From: a virus
Virus record (IMG/VR): IMGVR_UViG_3300013307_000675
Coordinates: 1 to 30,126 of that record
DNA: 30,126 nucleotides
Strand: one strand, 5' to 3'
The position numbers were made by a program, and so were the translations under genes. Shown here in pieces: positions 14,874 through 22,453 of the stretch (position 1 is the first letter of the stretch; every line of letters starts with the position of its first letter). Below the pieces are notes generated by a model. That model worked only from the letters and a program-made list of their open reading frames with translations, was not told where the DNA came from and searched no databases.

Positions 14874-16049
14874 ATGCCCACCGACTACCACCACGGCGTA
14901 CGCGTCGTTGAAATCAACGAGGGCACTCGCCCCATCCGCACCATCGAGACCGCCGTGGTCGGCGTCGCTTGCACGGCCGATGATGCGGACATCGCCACCT
15001 TCCCACTCGACAAACCGGTCCTGCTCACCAACGTGCAGGCCGCTATCGGCCGCGCCGGCACCAAGGGGACGCTGGCGCGCACGCTGCAGGCGATCGCCGA
15101 CCAGACCAGCCCGCTGACCGTCGTGGTGCGTGTGGCGGAGGGCAAGGCCGAGAACGAGACCAACAGCAACCTCATCGGCACCACCACCGCCGAGGGGCGC
15201 TTCACGGGCCTGAAGGCGCTGCTGGCCGCGCGCAACCAGTTGGGCGTGACGCCCCGCATTCTGGCAGTGCCTGGGCTCGATACGCTGCCGGTGGCCACGG
15301 AGCTGGCCAGCATCGCGCAGAAGCTGCGCGCGTTTGGTTATGTGAACGCCGCAGGCTGCGCCACCAAGGAAGAGGCGACCACCTATCGGCAGAACTTCTC
15401 CGCGCGTGAGCTCATGATGCTGTGGCCAGAGTTCGTCGGCTGGGACACGGCCGCCAACGCCGAGCAGACACTCTGGGCCACCGCGCGTGCCGTGGGCCTG
15501 CGCGCCAAGATCGACAACGAAACCGGCTGGCACAAGACGCTCTCCAACGTGCCCGTCAACGGCGTGACGGGCCTCTCGCGCGACGTCTATTGGGACCTGC
15601 AGAACCCGGCCACCGATGCGGGCTATCTGAACTCGCACGACGTCACGACGCTGATCCGGCAAGAAGGCTTTCGCTTCTGGGGCTCCCGCACGTGCAGCAA
15701 CGACAAGCTGTACGCCTTCGAGAACTACACACGCACGGCACAGGTGCTGGCCGACACGATGGCCGAGGCGCACCTGTGGGCCATCGACAAACCGATGACG
15801 CCGTCCTTGGTGCGCGACATCGTGGCCGCCATCAACGCGAAGCTGCGCAACCTGGTGCGCAACGGCTACCTGCTCGGCGGCGAGGCCTGGTACGACCCGG
15901 CCGTGAATGACAAAGACTCGCTCAAGGCCGGGAAGCTGGCCATCGACTACGACTACACGCCGGTGCCACCGGTGGAAGACCTGACCTTCCGCCAGCGCAT
16001 CACCGACCGATACCTGATGCAGTTCGCCGACGCCGTGAAGGCGGCTTGA
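14874..16049 (+). CDS. FI: Tail sheath protein, P2 gpFI type
   Basis: Contractile sheath subunit. 391 residues (P2 gpFI 396). Family pattern: DYHHGVRVVEINEGTRPIRTIETAVVG, TADDADIATFPLDKPVLLTNV, GTLARTLQAIADQ, TGLKALLAARNQLGVTPRILAVPG, and SNVPVNGVTGLSRDVYWDLQ, with the C-terminal VPPVEDLTFRQRITDRYLM. GGAGGA before the ATG. First gene of the last late operon. Confidence 0.97.
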   Translation: MPTDYHHGVRVVEINEGTRPIRTIETAVVGVACTADDADIATFPLDKPVLLTNVQAAIGRAGTKGTLARTLQAIADQTSPLTVVVRVAEGKAENETNSNLIGTTTAEGRFTGLKALLAARNQLGVTPRILAVPGLDTLPVATELASIAQKLRAFGYVNAAGCATKEEATTYRQNFSARELMMLWPEFVGWDTAANAEQTLWATARAVGLRAKIDNETGWHKTLSNVPVNGVTGLSRDVYWDLQNPATDAGYLNSHDVTTLIRQEGFRFWGSRTCSNDKLYAFENYTRTAQVLADTMAEAHLWAIDKPMTPSLVRDIVAAINAKLRNLVRNGYLLGGEAWYDPAVNDKDSLKAGKLAIDYDYTPVPPVEDLTFRQRITDRYLMQFADAVKAA

Positions 16050-16076
16050 GCGCCACCCATCTGAGAAGGAATCACC

Positions 16077-16586
16077 ATGGCACTTCCCCGCATCCTGAAA
16101 CACTTCAACGTCTTCGCCGATGGTGTGACACACGCCGGCGAGACCGAAGAAATCGACCTGCCCAAGCTCACCCGGAAGGTCGAGGAATACCGCGCCGGCG
16201 GCATGAACGGCCCGGTCGAGATCGATCTGGGCAACGACAAGCTGGAGATGGAAACCACGTATGGCGGCCTGATGCGTGAAATCCTCCAGCAGTACGGCAC
16301 GACCACCATCGACGGCGCGATGCTGCGCTTCGCCGGCGCCTACCAGCGCGAAGACTCCGGCGAGGTCGATGCCGTGGAAATCATCGTGCGCGGCCGTCAC
16401 ACCGAGATCACCTTCGGCAAGGGCAAGGCGGGCAGCAAGGACCCCTTCAAGGTCAAGTCCTCGCTCACCTACTACAAGCTCACCGTCAACGGAGAAGAGT
16501 GGATCGAGATCGACCACGTGAACTTCATCGAGCGCGTGTTCGGCAAAGACCGCCTGGCCGAGCAGCGCAAGGCTATCGGCCTCTGA
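16077..16586 (+). CDS. FII: Tail tube protein, P2 gpFII type
   Basis: Inner tail tube subunit. 169 residues (P2 gpFII 172). Family pattern: MALPRILKHFNVFADGV, EIDLPKLTRKVEEYRAGGMNGPVEIDLG, MRFGG-like LRFAGAYQREDSGEVDAVEIIVRGRH and LTYYKLTVNGEEWIEIDHVNFIE. AAGGAATCACC precedes the ATG. Followed by a strong hairpin. Confidence 0.96.
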   Translation: MALPRILKHFNVFADGVTHAGETEEIDLPKLTRKVEEYRAGGMNGPVEIDLGNDKLEMETTYGGLMREILQQYGTTTIDGAMLRFAGAYQREDSGEVDAVEIIVRGRHTEITFGKGKAGSKDPFKVKSSLTYYKLTVNGEEWIEIDHVNFIERVFGKDRLAEQRKAIGL

Positions 16587-16602
16587 TCGCTTCACCACAC
16601 TG

Positions 16603-16623
16603 CGGCCCGTCCGGTACGGGCCG
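16603..16623 (+). other. Intercistronic hairpin between tube (FII) and E
   Basis: CGGCCCGT (16603-16610) and ACGGGCCG (16616-16623) form a perfect 8-bp stem with a 5-base loop CCGGT. No T-run follows. It divides the two high-copy structural genes (sheath, tube) from the low-copy chaperone and tape-measure genes, so partial termination or 3' protection of the FI-FII message would make sense; this is inference. Confidence 0.5.
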
Positions 16624-16658
16624 TTCACCCTGACTGACCTTTCAAAGCCAAGACCACC

Positions 16659-16985
16659 ATGGACCAACAGACCACCACCATCACCCTGGACAGCCCCCTC
16701 AAGCGCGGCGAGCAGGACATTGCCGTCATCACGGTGCGCAAGCCCGGCTCGGGCGAGCTGCGCGGCGTAAGCCTCATGGACCTGATGCGCATGGATGTGA
16801 CCGCACTGCACACCGTGCTGCCGCGTATCACCACGCCGACACTCACCACGGCCGACGTGAGCAAGCTGGACCCAGCCGACCTGGTGAAACTCGCCAGCGA
16901 GGTGACGGGTTTTTTGCTGCCGAAGGAGGCCCGCGAGGACGGCTACCCGAGCGAATCGAAGACGCCGCAGCCGACGTTGCAGTGA
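16659..16985 (+). CDS. E: Tail assembly chaperone, P2 gpE type
   Basis: 108 residues. Zero-frame product of the E/E' pair that coats the tape measure during tail assembly. Family pattern: ITLDSPLKRGEQDIAVITVRKPGSGELRGVSLMDLMRMDV, then PRITTPTLTTADVSKLDPADLVKLASEVTGFL. The slippery heptamer lies at 16910-16916 inside the gene; most ribosomes should pass it and stop at TGA 16983-16985. Confidence 0.94.
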   Translation: MDQQTTTITLDSPLKRGEQDIAVITVRKPGSGELRGVSLMDLMRMDVTALHTVLPRITTPTLTTADVSKLDPADLVKLASEVTGFLLPKEAREDGYPSESKTPQPTLQ

Positions 16986-17083
16986 TGTTCGGTTTCCGCC
17001 TGGAGGAGCTGTACGCCATGGGCGTCATGGAGCTGATGGAGTGGCGCGAACGCGCCCGCGAGCGTAGCGAGGCCCAGGAATGA
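16659..17083 (+). CDS. E': Frameshifted tail chaperone E+E' (programmed -1)
   Basis: At 16910-16916 the frame reads ..T TTT TTG, the same T_TTT_TTG slippery site described for P2 gene E. A -1 slip re-reads G16916 and runs open as GCT GCC GAA ... to TGA 17081-17083, giving 141 residues (P2 E+E' is 142). The extension ends in FGFRLEELYAMGVMELMEWRERARERSEAQE, the conserved GpE tail. The stop overlaps the T start (ATGA). In tailed phages the ratio of the two products is needed for correct tape-measure chaperoning. An independent 32-aa ORF from ATG 16985 is possible but less likely. Confidence 0.88.
16910..16916 (+). promoter_or_regulatory. Slippery heptamer TTTTTTG for -1 frameshift
   Basis: Zero frame is GGT TTT TTG CTG; a simultaneous -1 slip keeps good pairing for both tRNAs. 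The only such heptamer in E, in the correct phase, with the -1 frame open for 55 codons afterwards. A GC-rich stretch 3' of it (from about 16925) could form the stimulatory structure. Confidence 0.88.
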
Positions 17084-19740
17084 GCGACGCACGCCGCCTG
17101 CGCCTGGAGGTCGTGCTGCAGGCCGTGGACCGTGCCACCCGGCCGGTGCGCGACCTGCTCAAGGCCAACAACGAGCTGGCCCGCTCGATGAAGGCCACGC
17201 GCGACCACATGAAGGCGCTGGAGCGTGCGCAAGGGCTCACCGAGCAATTCGGCAAGCTGCGCGGCAGCATCCGCGAGACCACCACGGCGTTGCGGGAAGC
17301 GCGCGAGCGTGTTGGCCGGCTCACCCAGGCGGTGCAGGCGGCCGACTCGCCCAGCGCCCGCCTCACGCAAAACCTCGGCAAGGCCACGGCGGAGGCCGAA
17401 CGGCTGACCCGGAAGTTCCAGGCGCAGCGCGCCGAGCTCGTGGAGGTCCGCCAGCGCCTGCAGGACGCCGGGCGCGGCACCCAGACCATGGCGCAGTACC
17501 AGGAACAGCTACGGACGGCGACAGCCGCTGCCACGCATGCCCTGGCCGAACAAGACGCGCGCCTGAAGGCCCACAACGCCCGGGCACGCGCCCAGGCCGC
17601 CACCCAGCAGACCGCCGACAAGATTCGCGCTCGCGCCGGCAACCTGGCCGGCGCCGGCGCGGGCGCCTCGGTGGCTGGTATGGCGACAGGCGCCCCGATC
17701 TGGAAGGGCATCGGCGAATCGAAGCACTACGAGCTGGAGAAAGCACGCATCGGCGCGCTGGGCCTGGGTGACGCCGCGACCCAGGAATCGATCGCATTCG
17801 CCCGTCAGATGAAGGCCTACGGCGTGAGCCAGGTCGACAAGGCCGAGCTGATGCGCGACGCCGTGTCTGTGTTTGCCGATGCGCACCACGCGGAGATGGT
17901 GCTGCCCACGCTCGCCAAAATGAAGTTCGCCAACAAGGCCGTCTTCGGCCAGGCGCAGGGAGAAGACAACGAGCGCATGTTCCTGGACCTGCTCAAGGTG
18001 GTGGAGCTGCGCGGCGGCCTCTCAAGCCCTGAAGAGTTCAAGAAGCAAGCGGACATGATTCAGCGCGTCATCACCGCCACTGGCGGCCGCGTGCAGTCCG
18101 ACCAGTGGCTGCAGGTCATCAAGCGCGGCGGCCTGGCGGCCAAGGGCATGGAAAGCGAATCGTTCTTCTACGCGCTGGAGCCTCTCGTGCAAGAAATGGG
18201 CGGCAACACGGTCGGCACGGCCATGATGAGCGCGTACCAGAACCTGTACCAAGGCAAGACCACCAAGCGGACGTTGGGCAATCTGGACCGCCTGGGCCTC
18301 ATCGCTGATCGCAGCAAGGTCAAGGAAGACAAGGCCGGTCAGGTCTCGTTCATGGACCCGGGCGCACTCAAGGGCGCGGACGTGTTCCGCAAGAGCCAGT
18401 TCGAGTGGTTGGAAACCGTGCTGCTACCGACGCTCGCGGAGAAAGGCATCACGGGCCGCGACCAGGTGCTCGACGCGATTGGCGGCATCTTCTCCAACCG
18501 CACGGCGTCCAACCTGATGGCGCAGATGTACCTGCAGCGCGACCAGATTCACAAGAACATGCGCCTCAACAAAGGCGCGGACAGCATTGACCAGCTCGAC
18601 GCCCGGGCCAAGGCTTTGCCGCAGGGCAAGGAAGCGGAGGCACTCGCCCGCGTGCACGACCTCCAGAAGGAAATCGGCGAGAAGGTGCTGCCGCTGTACG
18701 CCAGCGCCTTGGAGTGGGTGGCGAAGGCGGCGGACGGTGTGATGAAGTTCATGCAGGAGAACCCGGGCCTGGCCAAGGCCATGGCGATAGGCGTCGGCAC
18801 CCTGGCCGCCGCGCTTCTGATCCTCGGCCCGATCATGCTGTCCATTGCCTCGGTGCTGGGGCCGTACGCCATGCTGGTGCTGATCATGGGCAAGGTCGGT
18901 GGGGTGGGCGGCATGTTGTCGGGCGTGCTGCAGGGCCTGGCTACTGCCTTCACGTGGGTGATGCGCGCGGTCGGGCTGCTGGGCCGGGCGCTGCTGATGA
19001 ACCCCATCGGCCTGGCGGTGACGGCCATTGCCGTGGCCGCCTACCTGATCTACGAGTATTGGGAGCCGATCAAGGGGTTCTTCCTGGGGCTGTGGGGCCA
19101 AGTCAAAGAGGCCTTCAACGGCGGCATCGTCGGCGTGGGGGCGCTGCTGCTCAACTGGTCGCCCCTGGGCCTGTTCCACGCTGCCTTTGCCACCGTGCTG
19201 CAGTGGTTCGGGATCGATATGCCGGCCAAGTTCACCGAGTTCGGCACCAACATGATTCAAGGCCTGGCCAACGGCATCAAGGGCGCCATCGGCTGGGTGG
19301 TGGATGCGGTGAGCGGCGTGGCCGATCGCACCATTGGGCTCTTCAAGGAGAAGCTGGGCATTCACTCCCCAAGCCGCGTGTTTGCGGCGCTCGGTGGCTT
19401 CACCATGGCGGGCCTGCAGGAAGGGCTTGCCGATGGCCAGAATGGACCGCTGGGCACGGTGCAGCGCATGGCATCAAAGATGGCCGGCATCGGCGCCGGC
19501 ATTGCGATCGGCAGCGCGCCCGCGATCGCTGCGCCTGTGTCGTTTGACACCCGGCCGCCGCTCACTGCCAGCGTTGGCACCACCGCAGCGCCGGCAGCCG
19601 CGGCGCCCATCACCATCAACATCTACCCGGCCGCCGGCGCTGACCCGCAGGCCATTGCACGCGCGGTGCACGACGAGCTGCGCAAGATCGAGAACCAGAA
19701 CGCAGCGCGTGCGCGCTCGCGTCTTGCTGACAGGGATTGA
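17080..19740 (+). CDS. T: Tail tape measure protein, P2 gpT type
   Basis: Sets tail length and later passes into the host envelope. 886 residues (P2 gpT 815), so the tail may be slightly longer. N-terminal ~190 residues are coiled-coil (KATRDHMKALERAQGLTEQF ... VEVRQRLQDAG). Middle part has the P2-like LEKARIGALGLGDAATQESIAFARQMKAYGVSQ. Residues about 560-675 are strongly hydrophobic with several membrane-type segments. The end is Ala/Pro-rich. Translation starts inside the E' stop (ATGA). Confidence 0.96.
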   Translation: MSDARRLRLEVVLQAVDRATRPVRDLLKANNELARSMKATRDHMKALERAQGLTEQFGKLRGSIRETTTALREARERVGRLTQAVQAADSPSARLTQNLGKATAEAERLTRKFQAQRAELVEVRQRLQDAGRGTQTMAQYQEQLRTATAAATHALAEQDARLKAHNARARAQAATQQTADKIRARAGNLAGAGAGASVAGMATGAPIWKGIGESKHYELEKARIGALGLGDAATQESIAFARQMKAYGVSQVDKAELMRDAVSVFADAHHAEMVLPTLAKMKFANKAVFGQAQGEDNERMFLDLLKVVELRGGLSSPEEFKKQADMIQRVITATGGRVQSDQWLQVIKRGGLAAKGMESESFFYALEPLVQEMGGNTVGTAMMSAYQNLYQGKTTKRTLGNLDRLGLIADRSKVKEDKAGQVSFMDPGALKGADVFRKSQFEWLETVLLPTLAEKGITGRDQVLDAIGGIFSNRTASNLMAQMYLQRDQIHKNMRLNKGADSIDQLDARAKALPQGKEAEALARVHDLQKEIGEKVLPLYASALEWVAKAADGVMKFMQENPGLAKAMAIGVGTLAAALLILGPIMLSIASVLGPYAMLVLIMGKVGGVGGMLSGVLQGLATAFTWVMRAVGLLGRALLMNPIGLAVTAIAVAAYLIYEYWEPIKGFFLGLWGQVKEAFNGGIVGVGALLLNWSPLGLFHAAFATVLQWFGIDMPAKFTEFGTNMIQGLANGIKGAIGWVVDAVSGVADRTIGLFKEKLGIHSPSRVFAALGGFTMAGLQEGLADGQNGPLGTVQRMASKMAGIGAGIAIGSAPAIAAPVSFDTRPPLTASVGTTAAPAAAAPITINIYPAAGADPQAIARAVHDELRKIENQNAARARSRLADRD

Positions 19741-19744
19741 CGAC

Positions 19745-20167
19745 ATGATGATGGCGCTGGGGCTGTTTGTGTTCAGCCTGGATACGGCCCCGTATTCCGA
19801 GTTTCAACGCCAGGTCGGCTGGCGCCACCCGGGCAACGCTCGCGTCGGCCGCCGGCCGTCACACCAGTACACCGGCCCGGACGACGAGACCATCACGCTG
19901 TCCGGCCGGCTCATGTCGGAGCTAACCGGCGGCGACCTGACGCTTGCCGTGCTGGAGCTCATGGGCGACACGGGCGACGCGTACACCCTCATCGAGGGCA
20001 CCGGGCGCTACTACGGCCAGTTCGTCATCGACAGCCTGGACACGAAGAAGTCGTACTTCTTCCAGGACGGCAAGGCGCGCGCGTGCGACTTCACCGTGAA
20101 GCTCACGCGCGTGGATGACGGGCTATTGTCCAAGATCGCCTCGACTGTCACCAAGGCGCTGCTGTGA
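19745..20167 (+). CDS. U: Tail protein, P2 gpU type
   Basis: 140 residues. Begins MMMALGLFVFSLDTAPY, as in P2 gpU (MMLALGMFVF); any of the three ATG codons at 19745, 19748 or 19751 could start it. Later features: WRHPGNARVGRRPSHQYTGPDDETITLSG, LTGGDLTLAVLELMGDTGDAY, IEGTGRYYGQFVI and FTVKLTRVDD. Probably the tail terminator-side/baseplate-side protein that works with D. The stop overlaps the GTG start of D. Confidence 0.95.
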   Translation: MMMALGLFVFSLDTAPYSEFQRQVGWRHPGNARVGRRPSHQYTGPDDETITLSGRLMSELTGGDLTLAVLELMGDTGDAYTLIEGTGRYYGQFVIDSLDTKKSYFFQDGKARACDFTVKLTRVDDGLLSKIASTVTKALL

Positions 20168-21282
20168 TTGAAGAACTGCTCACGGGCGGCCGCGAGCCAC
20201 GCCCGATCTATCGCCTGAAGGTGGGCAACAAGGACGTGACGGGCCGTTTCCAGAATCGGTTGATCGAGCTGACGCTCACCGACAACTGCGGCTTCGAGGC
20301 GGACCAGCTCGACATCGAGCTGGACGACAGCGACGGCTTGCTCGATCTGCCCGAGAAGGGCGTGCGTCTGTCGCTCTCGCTTGGCTGGGCGCATTCGGGC
20401 GTGGTGAACAAGGGCACGTACAAGGTGGATGAGCTGGAGCACACCGGCCCGCCCGATCGCCTCATCATCCGCGCACGCAGCGCGGAGCTCGATGGCGGCC
20501 TCACCACCCGCCGAGAAAACTCCTATGTCGGCAAGACAATCAGCGACGTGGTGCAGGCCATCGCCCTGCGCAACAAGTTCACGTGGCTGGTGGGCAAGAA
20601 GCTGGCCGACCAGTTGATTGCGCACGTCGACCAGACCGGCGAGTCGGACGCGAACTTCCTGTCACGCCTGGCGAAAGAGTTTGACGCGATCGCCACCGTG
20701 AAGAACGGCACGCTGCTCTTCATTCCCGCCGGCGAGCCGACCAGTGCGTCGGGCCTGACGCTGCCGACCGTCAGCATCACGCGGGCGTCGGGTGACACCC
20801 ACACCTTCAGCATTGCCGATCGGGAGAACTACAACGGCGTGAAGGCCTTTTACCAGGACACGCGCGCCGGCGTGCGCGGCGAAGTGGTCATTGATGCGTC
20901 CAATGCCACGGTTGTGAAAGAGAAGCCCACGCCCAAGGGCAAAAAGAAGCCCGAGACCGTGCAGGCCAATCCGAACCCGGACAATGTGAAGGTCCTGCGG
21001 CACACGTACGCGTCGAAGTCCAACGCCGAGCGGGCGGCCCGCAGCGAGTGGCGCAAGATTCAACGCGGTGTGGCGAGTTTCACCATCACGCTGGCGCGTG
21101 GCCGGGCCGAGTTGTTTCCTTCGCTGCACGCCAAGGTGAGTGGCTGGAAACCGCAGATCGACAACACCGGCTGGTCGGTCGGCCGCGTCGTGCATCGGCT
21201 CAACGGCAACGGTTACACCACGACGCTGGAGCTGGAGATCAAGCCGGAAAAGCTGGAAGAAGTAGGTACGCCCGAAGCATAA
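20164..21282 (+). CDS. D: Baseplate hub ('late control') protein, P2 gpD type
   Basis: 372 residues (P2 gpD 387). Hub of the baseplate (T4 gp27-like fold) between tube and spike. Family pattern: PIYRLKVGNKDVTGRFQNRLIELTLTDNCGFEADQLDIELDD, LDLPEKGVRLSLSLGW, LVGKKLADQLIAHVDQTGESDANFLSRLAKEFDAIATVKNG and TASLTIT-like SFTITLARGRAELFPSLHAKVSGWKPQID. GTG start at 20164 overlaps the U stop (GTGA). Last gene of the late operon. Confidence 0.95.
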   Translation: MIEELLTGGREPRPIYRLKVGNKDVTGRFQNRLIELTLTDNCGFEADQLDIELDDSDGLLDLPEKGVRLSLSLGWAHSGVVNKGTYKVDELEHTGPPDRLIIRARSAELDGGLTTRRENSYVGKTISDVVQAIALRNKFTWLVGKKLADQLIAHVDQTGESDANFLSRLAKEFDAIATVKNGTLLFIPAGEPTSASGLTLPTVSITRASGDTHTFSIADRENYNGVKAFYQDTRAGVRGEVVIDASNATVVKEKPTPKGKKKPETVQANPNPDNVKVLRHTYASKSNAERAARSEWRKIQRGVASFTITLARGRAELFPSLHAKVSGWKPQIDNTGWSVGRVVHRLNGNGYTTTLELEIKPEKLEEVGTPEA

Positions 21283-21623
21283 CGTTTTGCGCACGCGCAA
21301 AAAAAATGCGCCCTGCACGAGCGCAGGCGCTCCGGGGGCGCGCCTCAAACGCTGGGGGAGCACAGACCTTCCCTGGCGTTCAAGCAGTGTGATCCTTCCG
21401 GCGGGAAGCAGAATCCGCCATTTGAGGTAGGAATCGCTCCCTATTTCGCAGGATTGTCGCTGACCGCGTCTCCAGGCCATTTCGGAATTGAACGCGTCGG
21501 GGGCGCTCGAATAATATGTTGGTATGGGCGAGCCACGATCTGGGAAGGTTACATAGTGTTGTACCTCCGATACGGTACTTTCTCCCCACAAGCTGCCGAA
21601 CGCACTCGGGTGCCGCCAAGTTC

Positions 21624-21651
21624 TTGCCAACAAACCCGCTTACTGTATATT
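21624..21651 (+). promoter_or_regulatory. Sigma70-like promoter for a small RNA candidate
   Basis: TTGCCA (21624-21629), 16-base spacer, TATATT (21646-21651). The start would fall near 21658, about 60 bases before the intrinsic terminator at 21693-21718. No ORF follows. Confidence 0.45.
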
Positions 21652-21657
21652 TCGCCG

Positions 21658-21718
21658 GCAGACATGCCACCCACCCGGTGCTTGTCTATTCAGCCCGCTT
21701 CAAGCGGGCAATTTTTTT
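21658..21718 (+). ncRNA. Candidate ~60-nt phage small RNA
   Basis: Lies between a sigma70-like promoter and a terminator. The predicted transcript has a 5' hairpin (AGACA at about 21660-21664 with TGTCT at about 21684-21688, inner CACC/GGTG) and a 3' terminator hairpin (GCCCGC-TTCAA-GCGGGC) followed by AATTTTTTT, the shape of many Hfq-type small RNAs. It has no start codon with a ribosome site. Function unknown. Confidence 0.35.
21693..21718 (+). terminator. Intrinsic terminator downstream of D
   Basis: Stem GCCCGC (21693-21698) / GCGGGC (21704-21709), extendable by TT/AA across a small loop, followed by a run of seven T at 21712-21718. Plus strand. It would end the late FI-D transcript and/or the small RNA candidate. 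Confidence 0.82.
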
Positions 21719-21801
21719 GTGCGAAGCCGCTGGGTCTGGTGCTTGAAGTCGCTGCGGGGTGGTGACGTGTAGGACCCGTTTGCGGGCTCCTGGAACCCAT
21801 A

Positions 21802-22293
21802 TCACGAGCTGGCACTACGCCGCTTGGCGGCTTCTTCTGCGGGTTCCCAGAATGCGACGCCACCGGCAGGCGACGGCGCGCAAACATAGAGCTGGCTGTC
21901 CGCCATCCGGGCGACACCGCCAGGCGAATGAGCCTTGCCCTCGTGATGACACAAGCTGCCTTGCAGCGTGAGGGTGGGGTCGGATGCGGGTCCGCTGGCG
22001 ATCGTCATGTACGTAGCGACGGCCGATGCCATCAACGCCAACGCGCTGGTGGCAATCACCCACAGACGCATGCGCGTTTGCTGTTGGTGTGCGACGGCGC
22101 AGCTTGAACACTGCGCCAGTCGATTCATACGACCTTCCATTGCGAGGGACCTGGCATCGTTCATTGCCGCGCCGTGGTGGTGAATGTTGATCACGTTGCT
22201 TGTCTGGTTATTGGCTGTTGCCCCGTCGTGCGTGGCGTTGCCAGCGACAACCAGACCTGCATCCCCCTCAACTGATATGTGCTTCTCTTGCAT
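21802..22293 (-). CDS. Single-TM membrane protein of unknown function next to the repressor
   Basis: 163 residues, unrecognised. Residues 6-20 (ISVEGDAGLVVAGNA) followed by an Asn/His-rich stretch (VINIHHHG) form a short beta-type segment like that in the repressor tail. CSSC at 62-65. One clear membrane segment at about 76-99 (LWVIATSALALMASAVATYMTIA) after an Arg-containing stretch, suggesting N-in/C-out. The periplasmic part has C115 and C138 and could be disulphide-bonded. No signal peptide. The ATG at 22293 is forced by an in-frame TGA 15 bases upstream; no Shine-Dalgarno is seen. Next to an immunity gene and expressed from the lysogenic strand, a role in superinfection exclusion is plausible but unproven. 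Confidence 0.75.
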   Translation of the reverse strand: MQEKHISVEGDAGLVVAGNATHDGATANNQTSNVINIHHHGAAMNDARSLAMEGRMNRLAQCSSCAVAHQQQTRMRLWVIATSALALMASAVATYMTIASGPASDPTLTLQGSLCHHEGKAHSPGGVARMADSQLYVCAPSPAGGVAFWEPAEEAAKRRSASS

Positions 22294-22355
22294 CGGTTGT
22301 TGTTGTCATTGACCGCCCCGTGGCCGGGCGTTGAATACCGCCTGCAAGAACGCTC

Positions 22356-22401
22356 CCCAAAAACGAAAAGGCCCGCCGAAGTCATTTTCTAGTGGCGGGC
22401 C
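22356..22401 (-). terminator. Intrinsic terminator after the repressor gene
   Basis: On the minus strand GGCCCGCC (22401-22394) pairs with GGCGGGCC (22377-22370) across a 16-base loop, followed by TTTTCGTTTTTGGGG. It separates the repressor (22454-22870) from the membrane-protein gene downstream, so the latter would need readthrough or its own promoter. Confidence 0.75.
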
Positions 22402-22453
22402 TCCCTACTTACCTGTCCTGCATGGCGATGGCGCGCACGCGCATCGCTCGTTG

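Larger units (their letters stand above)
21283..21801. other. Gene-free convergent region between D and the immunity genes
   Basis: 519 bp with no ORF that looks coding; the open frames (for example 21454-21765 plus, 21380-21670 minus) have no protein-like composition or ribosome site. Visible content: an A/T-flanked palindrome right after D (21285-21303, GCGC stem), a promoter-like TTGCCA-N16-TATATT (21624-21651) and an intrinsic terminator (21693-21718). Lower G+C than the flanking late genes. P2 has ogr here; in this phage ogr is in the early operon. Confidence 0.6.

Noticed and set aside
14538-16811. Very long open frame (757 codons) on the minus strand across G, FI and FII
   Set aside because: Shadow of the high-G+C codon bias; it is antisense to three clearly recognised tail genes and its translation is Arg/His/Val-rich with no family features.
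18424-19365. 313-codon minus-strand ORF over the tape measure gene
   Set aside because: Antisense shadow; His/Gln-rich composition typical of reverse-complemented GC-rich genes.
21285-21303. Palindrome TTTTGCGC-AC-GCGCAAAA right after D as a terminator of D
   Set aside because: T-run lies before and A-run after the stem on the plus strand, so neither strand gives stem-then-T order; weak as an intrinsic terminator.
21380-21670. 96-codon minus-strand ORF in the same gap
   Set aside because: No ribosome site and no recognisable pattern; the region fits a non-coding convergent gap better.
21454-21765. 103-codon plus-strand ORF after D
   Set aside because: No ribosome site, non-protein-like composition, runs through the terminator at 21693-21718.
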